Source: Pseudoalteromonas sp. SMS1
Lineage (GTDB): Bacteria; Pseudomonadota; Gammaproteobacteria; Enterobacterales; Alteromonadaceae
Length of the DNA: 64,000 nt
Reading direction: 5' to 3'
Assembly (NCBI RefSeq): GCF_021530565.1
Contig: NZ_JAKGBI010000009.1
Coordinates: 124,001 to 188,000 of the forward strand
The notes beneath the pieces are model-generated. The model made no database searches. It saw nothing but the letters and a program-made list of their open reading frames with translations, and was not told where the DNA came from. A program made the translations under genes and the position numbers. This document shows positions 27,346 through 36,531 of this stretch, in pieces (positions within the stretch are counted from its first letter, which is position 1; each line of letters begins with the position of its first letter).

Positions 27346-29211
27346 ATGACCGAATTCCAATTCATCCGTCCAGAACTACTATGGCTACTCATCCCTTGGG
27401 TTATTATCAGCTTAATCCAGTGGTATAAACGAACGACAACGCCAGAGGCTAAAATTATCGCCCCCCATTTGGCGGGTGTAGTCATGGCCAATAGTGAGCA
27501 GCAGCAGAGCAATCGCAGTTCGTGGCTTACTAGCATCATTTTGTTACTCAGTATTTTTGCTGTTGCAGGCCCTAGTATTGAAAAGCAAAGCGTGCCTGTA
27601 TATTCTGCGAAACAAGCCCGTGTGATTGTTATGGACATGTCCTACTCCATGTACTCGACCGACATCGCACCAAACCGCCTTACCCAAGCACGGTTTAAAA
27701 CACTTGACATGCTGCAACTATTTAAAGAGGGCGAGACAGCCTTAGTTGCCTATGCGCAAGATGCATTTATCGTCTCTCCTTTAACCAGCGACATTAAAAC
27801 CTTAGAGAATCTAGTACCGAGTATTAGCCCTGATATTATGCCCGGCAAAGGTGCCAATGTGCTCGCAGGGATAGACCAAGCTAAAATACTGCTTGAACAA
27901 GCCAACTACGCACAAGGAGAAATCATTTTAGTCACCGATGAAGTGGAAACAGATGAAGTGAGTGATATTCAGTCGTTACTTTCGGGCAGTGGCTACATGC
28001 TTCACGTTTACGGCGTTGGCACCGTTCAAGGTGCGCCAATTAGTGTTCCTGAGGGTGGCTTCTTAAAAGACAGATACGGTCAGATCGTCGTTCCCAAGCT
28101 TTATGTGGATAGGCTGAAGTCATTGGCTCAAAGACTGGGTGGAAAGTACGCAAGCTATACGCCTGATGGCGCCGATATTCAAACATTTGCTGATGTACAA
28201 CGCAGTGAAATTGAACAACCAGAACAGCCAAATGAGACGCTTTGGCGTATTGATGCAGGTAAATATCTTTTGTTTATTATTTTGCCATTTACTTTAATCG
28301 CATTTAGGAATGGCGCAATGGCGCTGTGCGTTACCTTTATCGCCTTCATCCCAAGTTCACCAACCTATGCAGCAGATTGGCAGTCTTGGTTTAAAAATAA
28401 AGATCAAAACGCACTCTCAGCTTACCAAGCACAGGACTTCGAAAATGCAGGTTCTGCGCTGAATAGTACACTCAAAGGGGCCGCGTTATACAAGCAAGGT
28501 CACTATGAGCAGGCTGCAGCAGTATTGAAAGATACCGACTCGTCAGTTGGTCAATACAATTTAGGAAACGCTTTAGCGCATTTGGGCAAACTGGATGAAG
28601 CAGTGAATGCATACGATCAAGCGCTCTCTATGAACCCAGACTTTGAGGAAGCTAAACAAAACAAAGCATTGGTTGAGCAATTGAAAGAGCAGCAGCAAAA
28701 CCAGCAAGAATCGCAACAAGATGAACAATCCTCTGATCAACAACAATCCTCTGATCAACAACAGCAATCTGAAGATCAAGCTCAATCTGAGTCTCAACAA
28801 CAAGGTGAGCAAGACTCGCAACAGCAAGCGCAAGGGGATGAATCCGAACAGCAACAAAGCAGTCAATCTCAAAATGCTGAAGGGAAAGAGCAAGCTGAGA
28901 GAGAAAATCAAAATGAGCCTGAGCTGGCCGATTCAGAGTCTAATAAAGAACAAAAACCGGAGAGTCAGCCCGAACACGCCGCGCCACAAAATGTGGAGCA
29001 ACAAAATGCAGAGGCTCAACAAGGCAATGAACCAGTTCCAGCTCAAATGAGAGCGCTGACACCTGAGGAAAAAGAAAAAGCGCAACAGCTCGATCAACTG
29101 TTACGCAGGGTACCAGATGATCCAGCCATTCTCCTCAAGAATAAAATGCTTTTGGAATCAAGACAGAGACAACAACAAAGACAACCTGTAGGAGCAGAAA
29201 AGTCATGGTAA
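27346..29211 (+). CDS. BatB/BatC-like VWA-TPR fusion protein with Gln/Glu-rich tail
   Basis: The protein of 621 residues begins at ATG 27346, preceded by GGAGGCGAG; a longer frame from GTG 27313 adds 11 residues inside the previous gene. Order of parts: membrane helices at about 9-26 and 59-74, a VWA domain (metal site DMSYS 97-101, VTDEVETDE near 197), further helices near 305-340, TPR repeats at about 375-445 (YNLGNALAHLGKLDEAVNAY), then about 130 residues rich in Gln, Glu and Ser. It is a fusion of BatB- and BatC-type parts. It overlaps batD by 7 bases. Confidence 0.9.
   Translation: MTEFQFIRPELLWLLIPWVIISLIQWYKRTTTPEAKIIAPHLAGVVMANSEQQQSNRSSWLTSIILLLSIFAVAGPSIEKQSVPVYSAKQARVIVMDMSYSMYSTDIAPNRLTQARFKTLDMLQLFKEGETALVAYAQDAFIVSPLTSDIKTLENLVPSISPDIMPGKGANVLAGIDQAKILLEQANYAQGEIILVTDEVETDEVSDIQSLLSGSGYMLHVYGVGTVQGAPISVPEGGFLKDRYGQIVVPKLYVDRLKSLAQRLGGKYASYTPDGADIQTFADVQRSEIEQPEQPNETLWRIDAGKYLLFIILPFTLIAFRNGAMALCVTFIAFIPSSPTYAADWQSWFKNKDQNALSAYQAQDFENAGSALNSTLKGAALYKQGHYEQAAAVLKDTDSSVGQYNLGNALAHLGKLDEAVNAYDQALSMNPDFEEAKQNKALVEQLKEQQQNQQESQQDEQSSDQQQSSDQQQQSEDQAQSESQQQGEQDSQQQAQGDESEQQQSSQSQNAEGKEQAERENQNEPELADSESNKEQKPESQPEHAAPQNVEQQNAEAQQGNEPVPAQMRALTPEEKEKAQQLDQLLRRVPDDPAILLKNKMLLESRQRQQQRQPVGAEKSW
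28724..28759 (+). repeat. Two perfect 18-bp tandem repeats in a Gln-rich coding region
   Basis: The unit AACAATCCTCTGATCAAC is repeated exactly twice without a gap and codes for Gln/Ser/Asp residues. Being a multiple of three, copy-number change would keep the frame and only alter tail length. Confidence 0.85.
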
Positions 29212-30848
29212 TGCGGTATGCTATTTGTTTTTTAATTTTTGCGCTCGCGCTACCTGTATGGGCTATCGATAAGCTCACCGCCAGTGTTGATAAAAACCCT
29301 GTGCTTGTGGGCGAATACTTTACGTTAACGATTGAAGCAAACGGAAAAGTCTCTGGGCAAATGCCCGACACCTCTACGCTCGCCCAAAGCTTTGTGACTG
29401 GCCCAGTAAGCACCAGCTCTAGAACCCAAATCATCAACGGCAGCATGAGTAGTGCCACAACTTGGCAAATGCAAGTCATGTCTAGACGTGCTGGGGACTT
29501 TACCATCCCTGCATTTTCCGTAGCGGGTGAACAAAGCGAGCCGATTGCGCTCAAAGTTGTTGCCAGAGATCAAGATGCCAGTGAACAAAAAGATATTTTC
29601 ATCAAAGTCAGCCTAGAGCCACAAGCCCTTTATGTCCAACAGGCGGCACTCTATACAATGAAACTGTATATTGGCAAGGACTTGATAGAAGCCCAACTCA
29701 GTGAGCCAGTTATGAAAGACGCAACATTAACTGCGATGGGTCAACAAGAAGAAAACTATGAGATTGTCGACGGTCGAAGATACCGCGTTATCACTAGAAA
29801 CTACCTGGTCCAACCCCAAAAGAGTGGCAGCTTCACGATTGATCCTCCCGTCTTTAATGGCCAAGTTAGAGAAGGTTATCGCCGTATGGCCATGAGTGCT
29901 ATCGGTGAATCGCTCGCAGTGGAAGTCAATCCAATCCCTGATGATTATCGCGGTGACTGGCTGCCAAGTGAATTAGTAAATTTAGCCGAAGAATGGCAAC
30001 CCGACGAGAACAAAGTTGTTGTCGGCTCTCCTATCACGCGCACATTTACACTAACAGCATTGGGGATCACGAAAGAGCAAATGCCCGACATTGATGTACC
30101 CAGTGTTGAAGGGTTTAGGATTTACCCTGATGAGACGGATAGAAACCAAATGGCAAGAGATGGTCGTGTGATATCTCAGTTGGTTGCATCCTACGCATTA
30201 CTACCTCAAAAACCAGGTATTTACACATTGCCGGAAATAAAGCTGCCTTGGTTCAATACGGTCATTAATCGCGTTCAATATGCTACTTTACCTGCACGAA
30301 CTATTGAAGTAGTGGCAGATCCAAATCAACCTCAAGTACCCACTCATGTAGCCCCCCCTCAGGCTGAACGCAATGACGTACACCCTCAAACGCCAATTGA
30401 GCCACAAATTGTATATAAAGAATCAGAAAAATCACTGGCTGATTGGGCAATTGCGGCATTAGGCTACATACTATGGGTAGCCACACTATTCGTCTGGCGA
30501 TTAAAATCTCGTAAACAGCAAACGACAAGTGTGGTCTCTGATGAAACATCAAATAAGACAAACCTCGATACTTTAGCACGCGATTTAGCAGCGGCTGCAA
30601 AGCAAGATGATGCCAACTTATTTTACAAATCATTAAGACAATACATAGAGACCACTCAGCAGCGCACAATGAAAACATGGCTTGCTGAACAAAACACCGA
30701 AATCAGGGACGAAATTGCAAAACTGCAAGCATCCCTTTATAGTGCGAACAAAGCTGATGTGGATATTCTCTCGCTGTACAAAAAAATAATAAGTGCTGAA
30801 AAACGAGAAAAATCAGGTACTCAGAACCGCCTCGAGAAGTTGTATTAA
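29205..30848 (+). CDS. BatD-like protein
   Basis: This is a 547-residue envelope protein with a signal peptide (residues 1-20, cleavage near LPVWA-IDK), several immunoglobulin-like beta domains (LTASVDKNPVLVGEYFTLTIEANGKV opens the first; I quote only its start LTASVDKNP), and a C-terminal membrane helix near residue 410 (WAIAALGYILWVATLFVWRL, in part). A cytoplasmic helical tail follows. BatD proteins are the periplasmic arm of MoxR/Bat systems. It is the last gene of the tightly packed set; an ECF sigma gene follows 52 bases later. Confidence 0.88.
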   Translation: MVMRYAICFLIFALALPVWAIDKLTASVDKNPVLVGEYFTLTIEANGKVSGQMPDTSTLAQSFVTGPVSTSSRTQIINGSMSSATTWQMQVMSRRAGDFTIPAFSVAGEQSEPIALKVVARDQDASEQKDIFIKVSLEPQALYVQQAALYTMKLYIGKDLIEAQLSEPVMKDATLTAMGQQEENYEIVDGRRYRVITRNYLVQPQKSGSFTIDPPVFNGQVREGYRRMAMSAIGESLAVEVNPIPDDYRGDWLPSELVNLAEEWQPDENKVVVGSPITRTFTLTALGITKEQMPDIDVPSVEGFRIYPDETDRNQMARDGRVISQLVASYALLPQKPGIYTLPEIKLPWFNTVINRVQYATLPARTIEVVADPNQPQVPTHVAPPQAERNDVHPQTPIEPQIVYKESEKSLADWAIAALGYILWVATLFVWRLKSRKQQTTSVVSDETSNKTNLDTLARDLAAAAKQDDANLFYKSLRQYIETTQQRTMKTWLAEQNTEIRDEIAKLQASLYSANKADVDILSLYKKIISAEKREKSGTQNRLEKLY

Positions 30849-30900
30849 AATAATATGGCGAAAAATGAAATAATATTGCTAAAGACAAGGTCTAGTTAGC

Positions 30901-31416
30901 ATGACCCAAAAACAAAAACGTTACGAATCGTTGGTGCAGGTCTACCATACAGAGCTTTACCGCTTTGCTTATTGGCTGTGCCAAGATCCAAGTATTGCAG
31001 AAGATTTGGTTCAAGAAACTTTTTTACGTGCATGGCGTTCTCTTGACGCCTTACAAGATGAAAAAGCAGCCAAATCTTGGTTATTAACTATATTGCGACG
31101 TGAAAATGCACGTCGCTTTGAAAGAAAACAATTTGATTATGCGGATGTTGAGCACGACACGCTTGAAGATACCAAAAGCACATCATTAGATGACGAAATG
31201 GAACAAACAGTTGTGCAAAGACAGATAAGCCAGTTAGCGCCTGAATATAGAGAACCCTTACTACTTCAAGTTGTAATGGGTTGTTCAGGTGATGAAATCG
31301 CAGAAATTTTGGAGTTAAACAAAAACACAGTCATGACTAGATTGTACCGAGCGAGAAATCAGCTAAAAGAGGCATTAACCAACGTGAATGAATCAGCAAG
31401 GGGGGCATCAAACTGA
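30901..31416 (+). CDS. ECF-type RNA polymerase sigma factor
   Basis: This 171-residue sigma factor has region 2 (LVQETFLRAWRSLDAL and the following Trp-rich helix) and region 4 (VMGCSGDEIAEILELNKNTVMTRLYRAR in part: ELNKNTVMTRLYRA). There is no region 3, as expected for an ECF sigma. The stop overlaps the first base of the DUF3379 gene (TGATGG), so the two are coupled. In this arrangement the DUF3379 protein is likely its anti-sigma or partner. Confidence 0.92.
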   Translation: MTQKQKRYESLVQVYHTELYRFAYWLCQDPSIAEDLVQETFLRAWRSLDALQDEKAAKSWLLTILRRENARRFERKQFDYADVEHDTLEDTKSTSLDDEMEQTVVQRQISQLAPEYREPLLLQVVMGCSGDEIAEILELNKNTVMTRLYRARNQLKEALTNVNESARGASN

Positions 31417-32141
31417 TGGATGATTTAGAATTTCGTCGTCGCCTATTCGCCGATCCAAATGATGAAAAGCTTGCGTTAGAGGCGAAAAATGATCCAGAGA
31501 AGCAACGCTTAGTAGACGAAGCGCAAGACTTTGACGCGATGTTAGGTGACGCTTTCAGTGTCCCCGTTCCAGGTGATTTGCAAGCAAAACTGATTGCCCA
31601 AGTTAAAGAGGAGCCCGAAGCGAAAAGCGCCGCTAATGTGGTCAATATCGCATGGTACAGACGTGTCTCTGTTCCTATGGCGTCAGCAGCGTCAGTGATG
31701 TTGGCAGTACTGGTGTATTTCAGCTCTGCAGTGCATGCGCCGCTCCATGCTGGAGAACATGCACTTGAACATGTCTATTATGAAGAGAGCGCACTGAGAC
31801 TTGATAAAGAAGTGACGTTACAGGTTGTCAACGAAAAGCTGGCGATGTTAGGGGGCAAATTAGAATCTATGCCCGGAAAAGTAACGTACGCGACTTTTTG
31901 CAACTTCAAAGGCCAAAGAAGCTTACACCTTATATTCCAATCTGATCACGGACCAATGACCGTTTTTATTGTGCCTAGCGACAGCAACGATTACCGAGAT
32001 GGCAAAGCAAATTTTAATGATGAAAGATTTGCAGGTTCAATTAAAAAAGGTAAGTATGCAGATACCATATTAGTCGCAAAAGTTGGTAGTCCGATTGATA
32101 AATATCAAGGTGAAGTCAACAACTCCTTACGCTGGCTATAA
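31416..32141 (+). CDS. DUF3379 protein, candidate anti-sigma partner
   Basis: This is a 241-residue protein with an acidic N-terminal cytoplasmic part (MDDLEFRRRLFADPND, typical of DUF3379 proteins of Vibrio and Alteromonadales), a membrane segment at about residues 87-106 (VPMASAASVMLAVLVYFSSA), and a C-terminal periplasmic domain with a single Cys. The topology is that of membrane anti-sigma factors. It overlaps the sigma gene by one base. Function as anti-sigma is inferred from topology and coupling. Confidence 0.85.
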   Translation: MDDLEFRRRLFADPNDEKLALEAKNDPEKQRLVDEAQDFDAMLGDAFSVPVPGDLQAKLIAQVKEEPEAKSAANVVNIAWYRRVSVPMASAASVMLAVLVYFSSAVHAPLHAGEHALEHVYYEESALRLDKEVTLQVVNEKLAMLGGKLESMPGKVTYATFCNFKGQRSLHLIFQSDHGPMTVFIVPSDSNDYRDGKANFNDERFAGSIKKGKYADTILVAKVGSPIDKYQGEVNNSLRWL

Positions 32142-32142
32142 A

Positions 32143-32167
32143 AATGGGGCGCACTAAGCGCCTCATT
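32143..32167 (+). terminator. Hairpin after the DUF3379 gene
   Basis: AATGGGGCGC (32143-32152) and GCGCCTCATT (32158-32167) form a 10-bp stem with one G-T pair and a 5-base loop, followed by TGTTCC. The T-tract is short. It suggests that the Tim44-domain gene has its own promoter. Confidence 0.6.
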
Positions 32168-32252
32168 TGTTCCTAAAACCAACCTATTTTAGTTCATTTC
32201 ATCCGTTATTTTATTTAAAATGACAGACAGTATTTAAACTTAGAGGAAAACC

Positions 32253-33116
32253 ATGAAACAATTTTTTGTTTTATTGACTATCGTTTCGATGTTGTTTGCA
32301 ACCGCTTTTGATGCTGAAGCTCGTAAAAAGTTTGGCGGCAAAAAGAAAGGTAAGACACATCAAACATCTACTGTTCAACAGAAAAAGCAAGTAGACACAA
32401 AGTCTCTTGCAGCGCAGCAAGGTGCAAAGAAAAAATCGAGTAAAAAAGGCATTATGGCTGGTGTATTAGGCGGCCTACTCGCTGGTGGCCTAATCGCAGC
32501 GATGCTTGGCGATGATTTTGAAGGCTTCCAATTCCTTGAAATGATTTTGCTCGCAGTTGCTGCTTTTGTGCTGTTTAAAGTGATTAAGAGCTTTATGAGC
32601 AAAAAGCAACAGCCACAAATGGCAGGTGCCCCTAATTTTGGCCAGCAACAACCAAGCCAGCCTTTCTCTCAGCAACCACAGCAGTTCCAAGCAAATCAAA
32701 CTGCTGGCGGTTTTGGTGCGGGACAAGAAGTGCCATTCAACCTTCCAAGAGATTTTGATGTCAGCGGGTTTTTACAAGGTGCTCGCGCTCATTATCAAAC
32801 GATTCAGGCTGCGTGGAACAAAAAAGACTACGCGACAATGGCTGAGTATTTGAGCCCAGAGCTTGTTGAGGAGTTCCGTCAAGAACGCGAGCAACAAGGT
32901 GATGTGGCTACTGAAGTTATGTTTGTAGATGCAGAACTCGCACGTGCAGACGTGAGTGCTGACAAATGGGAAATCAGCGTAATGTTCAGAGGTAAATACC
33001 GTGATTTAGGTGACATGCAAGAAGAGCCTATTCATGAAGTATGGCACCTTGAGCGCAAAACTCATGGCGATGCGCCTTGGTTAATCGTTGGTGTTGAAGA
33101 TTTAATCGATAGCTAA
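32253..33116 (+). CDS. Tim44-domain protein, membrane-associated
   Basis: This 287-residue protein has a signal-like N-terminus (residues 1-22), a Lys/Gly-rich linker, a glycine-rich hydrophobic segment (KGIMAGVLGGLLAGGLIAAML), a second membrane helix (EMILLAVAAFVLFKVIKSF), a Gln/Pro-rich linker, and a C-terminal Tim44-like domain at about residues 170-287 (YSL-like helix and VEEFRQEREQQG). Bacterial Tim44 proteins are poorly known. It is preceded by TTAGAGGAAAACC as ribosome-binding site and followed by its own terminator. Confidence 0.87.
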   Translation: MKQFFVLLTIVSMLFATAFDAEARKKFGGKKKGKTHQTSTVQQKKQVDTKSLAAQQGAKKKSSKKGIMAGVLGGLLAGGLIAAMLGDDFEGFQFLEMILLAVAAFVLFKVIKSFMSKKQQPQMAGAPNFGQQQPSQPFSQQPQQFQANQTAGGFGAGQEVPFNLPRDFDVSGFLQGARAHYQTIQAAWNKKDYATMAEYLSPELVEEFRQEREQQGDVATEVMFVDAELARADVSADKWEISVMFRGKYRDLGDMQEEPIHEVWHLERKTHGDAPWLIVGVEDLIDS

Positions 33117-33144
33117 CTAAGCTAGCGTGGCTTTATTATGACTT

Positions 33145-33170
33145 AAAAAGGCGCTCACAAGCGCTTTTTT
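33145..33170. terminator. Terminator between Tim44 and glycerate-kinase genes
   Basis: AAAAAGGCGCT and AGCGCTTTTTT pair with one bulged base around a short CACA loop, with T-tracts in both directions. It separates two convergent genes. Confidence 0.82.
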
Positions 33171-33175
33171 TCGTT

Positions 33176-34024
33176 TCATCTAATCGCAGTCTTTCGATGA
33201 GAATCAAGTGTAACCTCAAAGTCGCACAAATTTGGAAGCTGATTGATACCCCATTCTGTCAATCGCTGATATGACTGTATAAATTTGCTGACTTGCTGCG
33301 CACTCATTCCCCTACCAGTTTTAGTGATCAGCTTATTTTCCTGTTCTAGCCGCCAATTAAATACATGTTCAAAGCTTTGTCCATTTAAAAATAGGAGTTT
33401 ATCAAATTGACAAAATAAGCTTTGATAATCGCCAGCCAAAAACTCATTCACGGCTTTTCTATACGATCCATCTTGGTCATGCAACAGCTCAAATTGATTG
33501 CATGTCGAGGTCAATAAAGTCTCAGGTTGCGCTGGTAAGCCAAGACACCAACCTTCAAATATCAGTACATCAATTGGCTTTTTAACTTCTGTCCACTTAT
33601 CTTCACTGAAGGGATCATCCGTCGATTTATCAAACCTCGGAAGGACAAATGCTTGCTTGCGCTTGAACCGCTCTACAACAGAACACGCAGCTTTAATATT
33701 ATGAGTACCCGGTGCGCCTCGAGTTTCAAATTCAGGGTGCAGACGGCGCGCTAATGCCTGTCTTGAGTGTTTACTTAAATAGAAATCATCAAGTGACACA
33801 GCTTCAGCAGACACCCCTTGTGACTTTAAGTACTCGACAAAGTAAGCCGACAACGTAGACTTCCCGCTCCCTTGGCAACCCGATATGGCAATAGACAAAG
33901 GAAATGGCACTTCACTTATTGTAGATTTGAACCAATCGAGCGCAGGGTTTACTCCCTCGATATAATCGTGTGGTAGTTGCCATTTATTGCAAAATTGAGT
34001 TTGCCAGTTAGTAAGAAGCTGCAT
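33176..34024 (-). CDS. D-glycerate 3-kinase-like P-loop kinase
   Basis: This is a 282-residue P-loop kinase of the family that includes plant D-glycerate 3-kinase and yeast YGR205w. Walker A is SGCQGSGKST (residues 48-57), followed by the family segments SLDDFYLSKHSRQALA and ETRGAPGTHN, and the hhhEGW segment DVLIFEGWCLG. It would make 3-phosphoglycerate from D-glycerate. It starts 4 bases after the stop of the response-regulator gene, so it is co-transcribed with the two-component system, which is unusual for this enzyme. Confidence 0.82.
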   Translation of the reverse strand: MQLLTNWQTQFCNKWQLPHDYIEGVNPALDWFKSTISEVPFPLSIAISGCQGSGKSTLSAYFVEYLKSQGVSAEAVSLDDFYLSKHSRQALARRLHPEFETRGAPGTHNIKAACSVVERFKRKQAFVLPRFDKSTDDPFSEDKWTEVKKPIDVLIFEGWCLGLPAQPETLLTSTCNQFELLHDQDGSYRKAVNEFLAGDYQSLFCQFDKLLFLNGQSFEHVFNWRLEQENKLITKTGRGMSAQQVSKFIQSYQRLTEWGINQLPNLCDFEVTLDSHRKTAIR

Positions 34025-34028
34025 TTAT

Positions 34029-34697
34029 CTATGCTTCGAACTTATACCCTACCCCATAAATGGAGTGGATAAACTCACAGTCAGGCGCAATATCACTCAA
34101 CTTTTTACGAATTTTTTTAATATGGCTATCGATGGTTCTATCGCTAACGACTCTATCATCGTCATAGATTGACTCCATCAGACGCGCGCGATTGTATACC
34201 CGACCGGGGTGTTTAAACATCGTTTGCAGCAGCATAAACTCAACATGCGTTAAATCCGTACGCTTACCCGCATAGTTAACGAATAAAGTTTCTTCGTCTA
34301 AATGCAGGCCTGTTTGAATAGGCGCAGGACTATTTGTTCGTCTGAGGATCGCTTTAACGCGTGCCACGACCTCTTTCGGACTATATGGCTTACAAACATA
34401 GTCATCTGCTCCAACTTCCAATCCCAGAAGGCGATCTATTTCTTCAACTTTCGCGGTAGTCATTACAATTGGCACCGCAGAGTCTTTACGTACCTCATTG
34501 CAAATTTGAATACCATCCACCGACGGCAGCATCAAATCTAGTAAAATGATATCTGGAACAAATGTTCGGATACGCTTCAGTGCATCCGCACCATCCATGA
34601 CAATATCGTAGTCATAGCCGGCTTGCTCAAGGTACTTGCCTAAGATATTTGCGAGCTTTTCTTCGTCTTCGACAATCAACACTTTTTGCTTATTCAT
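34029..34697 (-). CDS. OmpR-family response regulator, BaeR-like
   Basis: This 222-residue protein has a receiver domain (phospho-acceptor Asp54 in ILLDLMLPS) and a winged-helix DNA-binding domain (VVSDRTIDSHIKKIRKKL). The segment IEEIDRLLG-type (here VEEIDRLLGLEVGADDYVC) with KPYSPKEVVARVK is nearly the same as in E. coli BaeR. BaeR controls envelope-stress and efflux genes. It is between its histidine kinase and the glycerate-kinase-like gene. RBS AAGGT lies 7 bases before the ATG. Confidence 0.9.
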   Translation of the reverse strand: MNKQKVLIVEDEEKLANILGKYLEQAGYDYDIVMDGADALKRIRTFVPDIILLDLMLPSVDGIQICNEVRKDSAVPIVMTTAKVEEIDRLLGLEVGADDYVCKPYSPKEVVARVKAILRRTNSPAPIQTGLHLDEETLFVNYAGKRTDLTHVEFMLLQTMFKHPGRVYNRARLMESIYDDDRVVSDRTIDSHIKKIRKKLSDIAPDCEFIHSIYGVGYKFEA

Positions 34698-34800
34698 ATC
34701 AGTACCTTAATCTTCAAAATCACAATTCCATTATTCACAAATTACGACACAACGCGAGTCAATTTTGAGGTAATACTCACTGTAATCCCTTATCCGTATT

Positions 34801-36294
34801 CTAATGTTTGATCGGCAATACAATTTCAAAATTAACCCCGCCCAACTCACTCCTTTTCGCAGTTATTTTACCGTTATGCGCTTGAGCAATACTGGCACAA
34901 ATAGCAAGGCCTAAACCAGAACCACCTGATGCCCTATCCCTTGCCTGATCAACACGGTAGAGCCTATCAAATAATTTTGGTAACAGCTCTGGCGCAACCC
35001 CTGGGCTACTGTCTTGCCATTGAATACAAACGTGTTCATTGCTTTTTTCGACGTGCACATTAATACGCCCAGGCACCTCTTTTGATGCGTCAGTATAGCG
35101 TAATGTATTTTGCATTAAGTTATAAAATAGTTGAGCAAGCCTTGATTCATCACAACTCAAAACAACCTCCTTACTACCAGAAATTGACCATACAAAATGC
35201 TGTGTTTTAAGTGTCGCAGCATGCGAATCAAAAGTGTGACTGATGACATCATTCAGTGTGCACATCGCCATTTTATAACTGAGCGAGCCCCTATCGGACA
35301 TAGATAGCTGATGTAAGTCATCAACGAGCTTTGTGAGCCTGTTTATTTCTTCATATAATGAGTTTAGTTGCTCCTCATCGCTTTCAATTACGCCATCGAT
35401 CATACCTTCTAGTTCGGCTTTAAAGACAGCGATGGGTGTACGCAGTTCATGAGAAATGTCAGCTATCCACTGTTGCCGAGAACGCTGGTTTTCTGCCAAT
35501 GTTGCAGCCAACGTATTTAAATCTTGTGCAAGTTGCCCCAATTCATCTTTGCTGTACGACTTGAAAGGTGGCTTGTAATCTCCCGATGCTATTTTTTTGG
35601 CAGCTTCCCTTAAAGACAAAACTGGCGCCACCAAAAAGCGGCTAAATGGAATAGCCAATAAGCTGCTCACTATCATCGCGACAATAGCAATACCTAAAAA
35701 CCAATGCTTTTGACGGCTGGCGAATAGCGCATCTAATGAATTACTTATCTCCATACCATTGGCAATACCTATGTGCCCTAGTAGCCGCCCCGTGTTATCT
35801 GCATTTTGATAGATAGGCTGCCACAATGCCGTATGCTTGGACTTTGGCCTACCAATGAGCAGTTCGTCTTCAGCTGACTTAAATACAAGGCGTGCGGGTG
35901 ATTTATGCTTTGGTCTAGGTGGACGCCCTTCACGCCCATTAGGTTCTCTTTGAGGTTTCCCCTCACCTCTTCCATCCTGTCGGTGATGTTTGGGTGGCCT
36001 TTTTCTTGGTCGCTTCATCATTTGTTCAATCTCTGTATCAGAGCGTCCTTCAAATTTTCCTACCAGCCTTGGCCATTGCGGATGGTGTTTCGCCACCCAG
36101 CTTTGTCCATATAGCGAAAAATTTTCTCGGATAGTAGGCATTAAGGCTGTCAGTTTAGCGCGACTGCTATTTTGTAAGTACTCTCTGAAGCTTTTTTCAA
36201 ATGCGAGTTGATTGGCGTAATAGACCGCAGAGATTAAGACTGCGTTTACCAATAACAAAATGGCAAGCAACTTTCGTCTCAAGGTAAGTTTCAT
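34801..36294 (-). CDS. Sensor histidine kinase, BaeS-like, with basic His/Arg-rich sensor insert
   Basis: I start this at ATG 36294 (GGAG 7 bases upstream; 497 residues) rather than 36369, because the membrane helix then follows a short basic N-terminus. Order: TM1 (about 9-27), a periplasmic sensor region to residue 196, TM2 (about 198-216), HAMP, HisKA with His282 (ADISHELRTPIAV), and HATPase with N box YNLMQNTLRYT and G2 SGGSGLGLAI. Residues about 94-136 of the sensor region are strongly enriched in Arg, Lys, His, Pro and Gly (RPRKRPPKHHRQDGRGEG and PPRPKHKSPAR). That could bind polyanions or metal ions. Confidence 0.9.
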   Translation of the reverse strand: MKLTLRRKLLAILLLVNAVLISAVYYANQLAFEKSFREYLQNSSRAKLTALMPTIRENFSLYGQSWVAKHHPQWPRLVGKFEGRSDTEIEQMMKRPRKRPPKHHRQDGRGEGKPQREPNGREGRPPRPKHKSPARLVFKSAEDELLIGRPKSKHTALWQPIYQNADNTGRLLGHIGIANGMEISNSLDALFASRQKHWFLGIAIVAMIVSSLLAIPFSRFLVAPVLSLREAAKKIASGDYKPPFKSYSKDELGQLAQDLNTLAATLAENQRSRQQWIADISHELRTPIAVFKAELEGMIDGVIESDEEQLNSLYEEINRLTKLVDDLHQLSMSDRGSLSYKMAMCTLNDVISHTFDSHAATLKTQHFVWSISGSKEVVLSCDESRLAQLFYNLMQNTLRYTDASKEVPGRINVHVEKSNEHVCIQWQDSSPGVAPELLPKLFDRLYRVDQARDRASGGSGLGLAICASIAQAHNGKITAKRSELGGVNFEIVLPIKH

Positions 36295-36531
36295 GGCAGC
36301 TCCGTCGTTGTCAAACCAGTTAGCTTTGCGTCCAATGACTACCTTTTTCGTCTCAAGTTGTTGTTCCATAGCCTTTTCTATTGGGTTAAGTAACGGTTCT
36401 ATCCATAGAGAGTGGCAGCTTGGATATCAATGTCTGATAAGCTGAACACATTATTTACTATAAATGTGTAAAAACCGTGGAAGTTGTGAATATGAAGAGG
36501 CAAGCAGCCTCTCCATATATTTGATAGCGTG

